Below are positions 23,268 to 33,990 of a stretch of 64,000 nt of DNA, in pieces; within the stretch, counting starts at the first letter, position 1; every line of letters begins with the position of its first letter. A program made the translations under genes and the position numbers. The DNA is taken from positions 23,885,249-23,949,248 of the forward strand of contig OZ038423.1 in assembly GCA_964036155.1 (NCBI GenBank), given 5' to 3'. The DNA is from Diploscapter coronatus. Taxonomy: Eukaryota > Nematoda > Chromadorea > Rhabditida > Rhabditidae. A model generated the notes under the pieces. That model was not told where the DNA came from, did no database searches, and saw only the letters and a program-made list of their open reading frames with translations.

Positions 23268-26178
23268 ATGACGTCCCGTCGGGTCATAAATCGGGAGCAG
23301 AGACAATGCTCCCAAATCAGACCATTCCTATACGTTTCCGGACTTTCGGGACTGTCACCCAAAACGCTTTGTGAGTGAACTTCTATCTAATTTTACATTA
23401 GAACACATATTGACAAAGCATTAGCAAAATGAAAACACAAATCTGATAAGATCTTCTTTGAAAGTCTTAAAAGTTAGTATAATTGATTTTTTTTAAAATT
23501 TAACCCAAGACAACAAAGAACAGATTATAAAAATAGGCCAAAAATCTCATAAAGTTATTTTTAAAATGTATGAAATCATTTTACAGTAGCCATGAAATTT
23601 CACAGATGTTTACAAAATTATTAGACCATAAACATCGGTGAAAAATCGTGAGGTTTCTTGGGAAAACTCAATAAAAATGTCACGAAATATACGCTTGGCC
23701 TGAAGTGAAATATGGCATAGAGCTTCTGGAAGGATAGAGCTATTGAACCAGTGAAGGGATACCGGAAGCCGGAAATATCCCGGTGAAAAGTAGAGGGGGC
23801 TAGAAAATAGGCGAATTATCGTGAAGTTCAGATGAAAACAGAAGGCTTATTTTGAAGCTTCAAGGAATCAGATTAACTACATGAGCTATCATTTTTCCTT
23901 GCCAATAATGATATGCTCTTTTTTATTAAAGCCATATATCAATTGATTAAAAAAAAAAAAGTGGTTTTTATGAATTTCGTAGACAACTGTACTCAATAGA
24001 AATTATATAAAATTAAAAAAAAAAAGTTCACGAGGATATATTCATTCAAAGCCTACCTGAGCAACTGAATCCCCAAATTAAACTTTTCTAAACAATTCGT
24101 TTCCCTAAACGACCATCATAAACTTCGCATTTTTCTTCCTCATTTCAAATTACGCTATTTTTAGCCAAATTCGCCGTTATCATCAATACGATTCCGGGTT
24201 TTCGGTTGATAGCACCTAATCATCTAAGGATTGTAAATGTACCCATGCAAGACGACGAAAATACGGACCTCACTCCTTTCTGGCAGCTAATTTTCAAGGT
24301 AATTAAATAGATAACTAGGATAATAAAATGCTAATTGTGATAATAGTTGAGTTCTGTCTGACGCCGGAAGGCTGTAGAGGAGTTGATGCTGTGTGTAAGG
24401 AAAGTGACGAGTATTGATGAGCACGAAAACGTTTATTAATAACAGTTTGAGGGTATTTATAGAGATCGGGGTGAGATATCTAAGGGTAGATATGCAATTA
24501 GTGTGTAGTGAGATTATCGCATGCAATTCATGCCTTAACTATAATTAAAGGATTAATAAATATAATAAAGACTTAATTAAGCCAATTATCAATTTCAGGA
24601 AATAGAGGATACCCGGAAATCTGCTGGAAGAGCCTTATTACTTTGTGCCATGGGAATTTCGAGATCCGCTACCTTTGCTATCGGATATTTGCTGTGTATT
24701 GAAAAGTAAATTTTAGGAAATTTGATATTTTTCAAGATTAAATTGGATGTAATATTATTTTCTGAGAAGTGTTACGTAAAAAAATCGCGGTTAAAATAAT
24801 AAAAATATACGTTTTATTTAGATTATCATTACGGGAATCATACAAGCATGTACAGATGTGCCGGAATATCATATGTCCGAATGTTGGATTTTTCCAACAA
24901 TTAATCGATCTGGAGAAAAAGGTAAGTTTCATAAAAAAAAATCTCGATTTGATTTTCTTTCTTCAAACTGTTGAAATATTTTTGATCTTTCCCCTATGAA
25001 ATTATTTGGGTTCTCTTGAAAGTTTGTCTTAAAATTAAGGAAAATCTTGATTTTTTAAATAAAATTTCCCAAATCCTTGAAAATCAAGTTGTATTCCCGG
25101 CTTTTTGTGCACAATAATGGGAGGTCGCCACGTAATTTATTTGCCTTTTGGGAATTTTCAAGCCTTACATGCGCGACATTTTTTCCAGCTTCGAAACGGA
25201 AGGCAAAAGTTATTTTCCTAACAGAAAAAAGGATTTGATCAAACTACGTAATAACTAAGGGATTTTTTAGGAGCTTGATCAATAAATAATTTTACCACTG
25301 TTAATTTCAAATGTTTACCGGATGCCCCAATTTTATCGCTTCAAATATGATAGAAATTCATATAAAATTTGGGGGTAGATGCCCTTGCTTTGTGTATTTT
25401 AATGATTGGAATTAGAAAAATCAATATCTTTGAAATTAAATAGAAATCATTGGGTGATCATTTTAGAGGTGTTTTATTTAAATAGATATATTCAGATTCA
25501 CAGTACAACCTCAGTGACCATACTTGAGCCCATAAAAGGCGTCAAAGTTGCCGACGTGGTTTGGCAAGAGCTGTATGAGGAAATGATGGAAACCATGTCG
25601 GAAGCGGATCGACATTCCTTGAGATCGCTGAACACGAATATCGAATCGGTAAACAGCCTAACATTTTATTTTAAAATTAATTTATGTTTCAAGAAGCATC
25701 ATAATGCTTTGATGAAACACATGTGATACTTGCTACTCGTCGCATAATCTTCCATCAATTAATATCGGATTTATTCGATAGCCTGCTATAATACTGGATA
25801 AAAATTATGTTGCGCGATCAATAATATTCAAAAATCCAAATACCTAATTATAATAACAACCTTAGGCCCGTCTGTCTAGCGATATCCGGTCTGTTCGGTC
25901 TTTGAATGTTATCAGTGAAAACCGGGTGGACGATTTGTCACAGTAATTTTGATTGATTTTTAAAAAATTTAATACTAATTTCCAAATTCAGATCGATCGG
26001 AAATTGCCGTCTTTCGGAAGCCGGAGCCTCAACCGCCCTGCTTGGCCCTGTCCCTCTGCAAAGAGCCCGCACCGAACCTCCCATTAATGTGATACCCAAA
26101 AGTGCCTTGAAAGATAAATCCAAGTCCAATGAGAAGAAGAAAAAGTGGAGGTTGAGTTTTAGCAAAGATGTTAGGTGA
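23268..26178 (+). CDS. atypical dual-specificity phosphatase, 286 aa
   Basis: Seven exons (23268-23370, 24165-24298, 24599-24705, 24822-24921, 25496-25648, 25866-25942, 25992-26178) total 861 nt in phase. The DUSP fold is clear: QIRPFLYVSGLSGLSPKTL at the N-terminus, LRIVNVPMQDDENTDLTPFW, the loop LLLCAMGISRSATFAIGYLL, then SLRESYKHVQMCRNIICPNVGFFQQL. The catalytic Cys-x5-Arg is intact (C-AMGIS-R) and followed by Ser, but the residue before Cys is Leu instead of the usual His. After the catalytic domain come about 140 residues of low-complexity tail ending in a Lys-rich KDKSKSNEKKKKWR segment. The likely role is dephosphorylation of a MAPK-type or other phosphoprotein; the substrate is unknown. 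The Leu substitution may lower activity. Confidence 0.85.
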
Positions 26179-26633
26179 CAATTTATATTTTTAACCTTTC
26201 TAAAATATGATGGCAATTTCCAAACCGAAAGACATCGCTATACAAGATATGGGAAATAGTTTTAGAGAAATTTAATATCCTACCCTTTACTATCACATTC
26301 GTTCCATGTCTTGTGTCATGATGTTATTCGGTTTAATAATTTTCATTCTAATCTGATTCATTTTTACTCCATTTAAGCTTAGAATACTGGTAAATCAATT
26401 TAGGTTTCAGGTCCTCGTACGATTTATTTGAATTATTTTCATCTTTTTCTTAATTCTGACGACGTTTTTATGATGATACAAAAATTCAGGTAGATATTGG
26501 TATTCGTTTTCTCTTTCATCATTTTTCATGTCTTTATTTTTGCAAATAAACTTTCTACCCATACAATATGATACCCTAATTATGAACAATCTAAATAACA
26601 ACCAAAGATCAACAATTAGAAAAGCATAATATC
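26179..26633. other. convergent intergenic spacer
   Basis: AT-rich 455 bp between the 3' ends of the phosphatase (+) and the first FkbM-type gene (-). No gene seen. Confidence 0.45.
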
Positions 26634-28646
26634 TTAGGGATTTGGATTCTTGCGAATATACTTATCGATGCACTTTGGGTTTTCGAAATTTATCGAATAA
26701 AGTCTCAGATTTCTGACTTTAACAGGCCTAAAAATTGATTTGACCAATTAGGTATTTAATTATCCTAATTAAAGACTTAGTTACCTCGTCCAAGCGTATC
26801 TTCGTTCATCTAGCATTCGGAAGATGAAGTCATGTATTTGTTTCTTCTCAGCGGCTTCGGGCGAGTGGATCTAATTGGGGTAATTAAGCCATAATTACGT
26901 CATAGTTTGATAAATAGGTAAAGATAATTGGGCTAATTAAGTAGTTAACCAACTTCAACATTCCACTGACAGACCGTAATATCGTTTTGGTCCAGTTGGC
27001 CACCTTTAAAGAAATATTCGAGCATAGGATATTCCGCTTTTTCATTATCAATCCAGATATTGTCATAGACTAAAATTTCTTGAATTTTAAGTTTTAAAAA
27101 ATCGAATTACAGTTGATCTTGAGAATCTCCTTGAGAAAATAGACAAACTCAACGGCGGGCACGATCTTTGTGGTGTATCTGCCGTCTGAAAGCGTGAATT
27201 TGTAATTAAAAGGGGAAAAACTTTGAAAGGATGCCCCTTAAAATATCTGAATTATTTTGTCGTACCTTTATCCATAACGCTCAAATTGAAAACCCCGCCG
27301 TGAGCGCCAATAGCAAAATTGAAGAACGTGCCGAATTTGCGGTACAAATCAGCATTGATTTCGTACATCGGATCACAGCCGTAGAAATCGGTGTGCGTCC
27401 AGTTTAGGGCCTAAATTTGTAATATATGAAAATGTTGAAATAATTTAATCTCCTCTCGGTAAGATAATCATTTATCAATTATACGAACATGTGAAATCCT
27501 GTTATATTAGTATTCGAAAAGGTAGATTTTGATTAGACATTTCTTGAAACAAAAAATTTTACGACTTATATACCTAAAGAAACATATTGGAGCGTCAAAA
27601 ATTGCATCTTGGTGAAGGGTTTCTCGAAACACGTCAAAGAAATGAAAACTCTTACAGCTAATAGTTTCTGTTCTGAAGCCGTGTCATGTCCAATGCCCAA
27701 AGTGACTATGACGGAAGAGTCCTTCTGAAATCATTTAAGTGCATGACAATATTGAACTGAAACCCACATTCAAAGGAGTAATGTGTCGCTTCGTCTCGTC
27801 ACCGTTAGCATAATCCTGGACGTGGAGAAAGGATTCCAGAAGATTCTCGCATTTAACGATGGCGATCTTTATCCACCACCAGAGCTGAATTGTACATTTC
27901 AATAGTTTGGATAAAGATATAATCGTGAGTCGCTTGGATCTACCTCTGCACATTTTCAACAAACGTTTCAAGATATTTCCCTCCATACTTTCCCCTCCAA
28001 AATAGATGTTAGGAACTTCCGTTTCCAGAAGACAAGAAATCAAAAAGAAAAAATCGTTAAGTTACAGCATACCTAATTTTCGAAATATCAAACTATTTAG
28101 TATTCACTTTAAAGTTAAGCTTCTATTCATGATGGCCTATACAAATTTCATCGATGTTTCAGATATCTCGTGCCCAAAGGATCAAATGACTCAATACTAT
28201 TCTGAATGTGCATTTAGCTATGAATTCCAAAAATCGACAGATTCCTTATGGTAATTAATTCAAAATTCACCTATGTTTCGGATAACTCATATTCAAATAT
28301 TATATTTTTAGCGTTGATGCAGCTATTTTTGCATCGATTAATTCAAGGTCCCTCTAGCCCAAGTGAATTTTGTTACTGATTTAATTGCGTTTATATTGAT
28401 ATCCAGAAGTCCTACCTTGTCGGGGTCGCCTCTGTGAATCGAGAGATTCTTCGAGATGCAGTCATGCCACAGATCGAACTCCTCTTGGACCCAAGATTGA
28501 GACTTCTTTTCGAAAATCCGATCGAAATTCCCTAGACTTTTTAAATTCTCCAGATTATTATGGGTATCTTCCGATTGAAGGTACAAATAGCTCATCAGAA
28601 CTGCTATCGCTACTAACATCTGGGTAAATAAAGTAACCGCCCGCAT
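26634..28646 (-). CDS. FkbM-type methyltransferase-domain membrane protein, copy 1 (310 aa)
   Basis: Eight exons (28416-28646, 27768-27884, 27656-27724, 27266-27410, 27111-27185, 26954-27069, 26785-26870, 26634-26727) total 933 nt. A short N-terminal tail and one membrane helix (LFTQMLVAIAVLMSYLYL) suggest a type II membrane protein. The domain shows NGDETKRHITPLN, SSVIVTLGIGHDTASEQKLL, DFYGCDPMYEINADLYRKFG, VEFVYFLKEILKIN, DNIWIDNEKAEYPMLEYF and NDITVCQWNVE. This is the pattern of the large nematode family annotated with a methyltransferase FkbM domain. The Gly-x-Gly loop (TLGIGHD) and acidic residue (GCDP) fit a SAM-binding fold. The substrate is unknown. The next gene is a tandem paralogue. 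Confidence 0.82.
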
Positions 28647-29345
28647 TCTAAAATATAAATTGTATTTTAGTTAAAGAAATTATAAAAAAAAAAAAACTTA
28701 GGAAATTATAAATTTCAGCTTAAATTGGTTATTGGGATGAATTAATCGTAAGGGAAAATTTTGATATTAATGAACTAAATGAAAACCAAACATATTCGGG
28801 AAAAAGTCGACAAGTAAAAATGTTAACATCCACATGTCAGAATTGCAATCCCTCTAGATTTAATTTAACATATTCCAGACGGTTTATATTTTTGAATTTA
28901 CCCTATCTCTCAACGTTGGAAAAGGGATTTTTTAGGATTTCGATTCCAGCCATTTCCAACTATTGACATTTTTGAAACAGGTTCGCAAACACAAAATTTC
29001 GATCATTGGAATGGAAAATTTCCACGTTTGTGGAGAAGATTTCCGCACTAACTCGGGAAATTATTTGACCTCAAATCAATATATGTGGATTCTGTTAAAT
29101 AAAATGAAAATCGATATACTTACCTAAAACAAAACAAAGATAATTTATTTTAAATCAATGCAAAATATACCCAGATTTACAACTTTAAAGGGCAATATGA
29201 AAATATCCCATTTTTGACTTATGAGCCTATGAAACTTATAAAATATCTATATTTTATGGAAAGCTTATCATCTAAAAATCATTCAAACCCGTAAATTCGA
29301 AAACGGCACTTGTGATTTGAATTTTACATGAAACCCATGGAACAT
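28647..29345. other. spacer between tandem FkbM-type paralogues
   Basis: 700 bp of AT-rich sequence without supported features. It presumably holds the promoter of copy 1. Confidence 0.4.
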
Positions 29346-31200
29346 TCATATTTTTGCATACTTCTTCATGCATTTTTCGTTCACAAAATTGAAAAAGAAC
29401 ATTCGCAAATGTTTGCCTTGAACTGGCCTGAAAATATCATTTTAAATAAGTTTTGAGGTAAAAATTTGAACTTACAAAAAGAACGCGTAACGTTTATCAT
29501 CGAGTATTCGAAACAGGAATTCGTGAAATTTTTTCTTCATCTCTTCATTCGGGTAATGTATCTGAATTAATTCCATTAAAAATAGCCACGGTTTAAAATA
29601 TCGCTACATTTTTATGGGGAAAGGATCAACGAGAATATTTTCATAAATACTTCCCTTATGAAATATGACGATATTTTCAAATTTCAAAATACCACTTCAT
29701 TTTATTTTTTATTATATTAAATTAAATTAGTTCGATCGAAGCCAAAATGAAGATTGTTAAATTACCTCACAATTCCACTGACAAACTGTGATATTGTTTT
29801 GATCTAATTCACCATCTTTGACGAAATATGGAAGTAGCCCATACTCCGCTCCCTCATTATCGATCCAAATATCATCGATAAACTAAAAAACCGATATTTT
29901 AAAATAGATATAATATAAAATACTTTAAATTACACACATCTAATTTTATGATCTTCTTTAGAAAGTGTACCATATCAACAATTGGAAGAAAACGAGTTGT
30001 ATATGCATCTGAAAATATATTTCCAAGTTTTATTTTCTTTAGATCATATATTTTTGAATGATTTTTCATTCATAATGATCATTATTATTAACTTTAGGCT
30101 CAAAATATAGATATATTTAAACTTACTATCAACCAAAACGCTGAGATTAAACATCCCAGAGCCTGCACCAACGCCAAAGTTGAAAAATGTGCCGAATTTA
30201 TTGTACTTCTGAGCATTTATTTCATAAACCGGATCGGCGCCATAGAACTTCGATGGACCTTTCAGGGCCTAGATTTGAAATTTCACCTTAAGCTCAAATA
30301 ATTTTGTACCTTTAATAATTTCTCTTCAGCGGCCGTATCGTGGCCTATGCCTAATGTAATTATAATTGATAGGTCGTCATCCTAAAATGTAATACATTTT
30401 TTCAATTGAATGTTAAGAAAAATGATGTTTTAAATTAATTCAATACTAAATCGTTGTTATTTAAGTTTAGTGAATGGTATATTTATTAGTTTCAAAATTG
30501 AGCGCACTAAATTATGATATATTCTGAATTAACACAATGCTCTAATTACTTACACCTTGCAAAATATATTTGAATTAAATTTTAAATTAAAATATATTTA
30601 CATTTAATGGCAAAACATGGCGCTTTGTTTCGTCACCGTTACTATAGCCGCCAATATTTAGTGTACTATCCATAATAATGGGCTGACATTGTTTCATGCT
30701 CTTCCAGAGGTTTTTCCAGATCTAAAAGATAAATTATTTTACAAAATGAAATAAATAGTTACCCAATGATTATTTTCCGGATTCTCTTCCCTGCGGTTCG
30801 TTATATTTTTCATTATGCATTCATGCCATTTATTATAAATATCCGGTGGGTTAAAGCTTGATTTAGGTTGTGGAGAGAGAAAATCAGTAAGTTTATCTGG
30901 TTGTGGGAGTTCTAAAAAGTATTATTTTTAAATTTAAAATAGTTTAGCTTATGCCTTCGTCACTCATATCTTCTTTTGATGATGATACTGCTAAAATTTT
31001 AAATTAAATTGAGTAATAGTTAAGCGAATATTTTAACCTTTAGTATTGCTATTTATCGTATCTTGCAATTGGTTAAATTGTTGTTGCAAAAATCCTTGTG
31101 ATTTCCGAATCGAACTGTCATATCCGTTTTGTAAAAAGAGAAATATTATAATAACAGCGGTTGAAATACCCAATTGGGTTAAGATGGTCTTAACCTGCAT
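29346..31200 (-). CDS. FkbM-type methyltransferase-domain membrane protein, copy 2
   Basis: Roughly ten exons from ATG 31198-31200 to TGA 29346-29348. The N-terminus MQVKTILTQLGISTAVIIIF is a membrane anchor, followed by a stem region (SIRKSQGFLQQQFNQLQD) longer than in copy 1. The domain matches copy 1 in order: SNGDETKRHVLPLN, LSIIITLGIGHDTAAEEKLL, KFYGADPVYEINAQKYNKFG, VHFLKKIIKLD, DDIWIDNEGAEYGLLPYFV, NNITVCQWNCE and KRYAFFRPVQGKHLRMFFFN. Copy 2 keeps the WIDNEGAEY form where copy 1 has EKAEY, so copy 2 is closer to the usual family consensus. Exon boundaries in the domain coincide with those of copy 1, supporting tandem duplication. The first stem exons are the least certain part of the model. 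Confidence 0.8.
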
Positions 31201-32029
31201 CTAAAAATCGATGTTGAAATTTAGAGTATTCAGCAAAAAATAAATATGCGATATTTATCTAAGGAGGTGTATGCAATATTTACTTAATATTAGAATTCAG
31301 AACATGAGTATTTAGCCAAAAATGAGAATCTATGCGGTGTAAATATAATATATAAAATTTGAATTTAGAAGCAATGATAAAATGAAATAGTAGTTGCAAA
31401 ACTTATCACTGATCTATAAGAAATTATTTAACATTTGACTACGTAAGAAATCGATTTTTCACTATTTGTGATAAGGAACTGAAACTTGGCAGGGCGCTTA
31501 TCAAATCAATAAAACTGTTGGCTATAACCCAGAAGGGTCTAAATTTCAAATTTGAGATAATTTGGATTTTCGCGATTTCCCGACCTGTAGAAATAGTGTT
31601 CAAACCGAGAGAACGCTCCCCTACCGTCTCCTAACCCTACAGCCTATTTTGCCTCGTTGTGAAGCCGTGAAAAATCCAAATAGCCTAATTTTATTTTAAA
31701 AAATGTAATATTACTAAAATGAGAAAAAAATTATTTAAACATTTTATAAAGAATCATAAAATGGAGCCCTTTGGCAAGCGTGAACAGTTTTAATCAAGAA
31801 CTCCTTTTTAAAGGTGAAATGTTCCGTATTTCATAGAACAGGTGTGTAAACCATGTCTCTAAAGATATTCAACGAAATGATTTTTGAAAAACGAATAGAC
31901 CAACGAAAAAAGGAGCCTTGCAATTTTTTATTCGGAAATTTTTAGTGTTGGTTTTGGACCTAGAACACAACTCACGAATCGAATGTTCTACATAGCAACT
32001 AAATAAAAACTACGAATATTCTGAATTTT
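31201..32029. other. intergenic, no gene seen
   Basis: AT-rich sequence upstream of FkbM copy 2. No supported gene or repeat. Confidence 0.4.
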
Positions 32030-32035
32030 AGGAGA

Positions 32036-32345
32036 CTTATTTGGCACTATTATTTTAAATATGAATATATTGATTTTTAATGAAACGTCATCAAATTTCA
32101 AGATCTCTAAACAAACTAGTCCAAAATTTGATCGTTTATTATTATTTTTCGGGGATAACCTTCAAATCTTCTTTAATCCGGATTAATCATGTTATATGGT
32201 GCAAAATTAATCATTTTTTGTTCGATAATTTAGTGTTCTGATCATTTTTTAAACTTTTAATGTTTGCTTTATTATTCTTGTTCGCAGAACAGTATTCTTG
32301 CCAGATATTTAATTTAACTCGAATTCTGAGTATCTCGATAGAATA
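32036..32345. repeat. dispersed repeat, copy 1
   Basis: About 300 bp that is nearly identical (over 90% by eye) to 43132-43435. Both share AAATATGAATATATTGATTT near the left end and GAGTATCTCGATAGAATAT at the right end. They differ by scattered substitutions and small indels around 32217. No open frame is shared, and no clear terminal inverted repeats are seen. It is probably a non-autonomous transposon family. Confidence 0.75.
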
Positions 32346-33061
32346 TATGCAGGCACAGAAAAAATGTCAGAATATCCTGGCAGTACTTTCTCCGGTTACC
32401 TTGCACTATTTTGAGTCCAGAGTCATAGAAATTAAGATTTATTGGGATTTCATAGGGACAGAAAATAACAGAGCAGCCGTGTTCTGCTCTGTCTTGTCCA
32501 ATGAGAAGATCCAAGAGTTTGGGCACGGTAGATAAAGAAGGCTTGGTCCTTTATCGGGGGTCAAGAAATACAATAGAAAAAGATGCAGAATGGTAAGAAA
32601 AAATCGCTGGATCAGGCAAGCTGAGGAAAAGTTTTCCGACCAGCGAAAAGATCGAAAGATCAACACCAAAAATTTTAAATCGCTTAACAAATTGGTGCGA
32701 TCAGCACAGTTTTTGACTTCTCCAAAGTCTTAGTAGCACCCCTGCGGATATTTTGACACCACATTTGACTGTTTCGGGTGCAACCTGGGGGAACCGTTTG
32801 CGTTTCCTATCATACTTTCACAATTAGCCTAAATGCGCATAAATATCCACTGCTTTGTCACTATATTGAACAATTTTAGAAAATTTAATCGAAAACTAAC
32901 CAAAGAAACCGCCAAGATGACAAAACTTTTTAAAACTTTAGCCAAACGTGACAAATTCTTCTGTTTTTTGCAAAAATTTGGGTTGAGAAATAGTGGCCCC
33001 TCTCCATTTGAAACTCCTTCAGAAGGATATTGAAATTAGAAGCCTCCGGGCTTCTATTAGA
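32346..33061. other. intergenic, no gene seen
   Basis: Short open frames on both strands without splice partners or motifs. Near 33036-33053 a short hairpin (AGAAGCC-TCC-GGGCTTCT) abuts the duplicated block. Confidence 0.4.
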
Positions 33062-33990
33062 GGTTTCACGGTACTCGCTTTGACGCAGCCTTGTGTTTAT
33101 AAAGTGCCATTTGATTCTCGCCTTGCCATTTCTTCTGTTTACTTCGAACATTTTTTCATTCCCAAATTATTTCGTTCTAGGTTAAATTTGTATATTGTAA
33201 TCACCTATAGAGTCCATAATATACCAGCGATCACATCAGACAAATCAGCCATTATATGACCCCAAACACATTTTCAATTCGATATCCGGTTTTGATTTTG
33301 AGACATTTATTCTGATTGTTAGTTGATAGAGTAGATATGACGCACAATTTACACATGAAGATATATTTATGAATAAAGAATTTTTAAGACATAAATTCAA
33401 TTATCATTTTGCTGCATGGATGATTTAAACGTATCGAAAGTTTCACAGTAATATTCAGAGCTGCTTTTCAAATTTTTGAATAATTTTGTACGTTCATCTG
33501 GCGCCAAATTAGAGCAATTTGGCAATTGATTGAACATAGCTGTACTATCACCATACAAAAATTTCACATCAGTGGACATCGCTTCAATAAGCTAAAATGT
33601 CGGTAATTCATATGCAACTAACTTTAAATAAATACCTCAGATTCACCAATAATTGATTTGAGTTCAGATAATTTACCATACAAGTTAGAAGTTCCTTCTG
33701 TTATTAATTTTAGGGCATTCTAAATCATAATTTTAGAAACTATTATTCGAAAATTACTAACTTCAGAATAGTTCTTGGAAACTCTATCATCAAAATTCTC
33801 GTAGTATTTCGAAATCTAAAAATTTCTTATCGTGTCCATTACTCATAGTGTTCTACAAACATATTCAAGAGCTGCTTTACATTTCTTTCTAAGCATTTCA
33901 TCAATCGCGTCAATGGCATCCATAATTTCTTTGATATTTCCAGGTGAAGGAGCAGGACGAGTTTCTAAAGTTAATTTATAATTTCAAGAC
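33062..33990. repeat. duplicated block, copy 1 (3' half of coiled-coil gene A plus downstream DNA)
   Basis: Corresponds to 36692-37620. From the left edge through the shared last exon (about 600 bp) only a couple of differences are seen, although more than 300 bp of this is non-coding. Towards the right edge the copies diverge. Confidence 0.85.
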
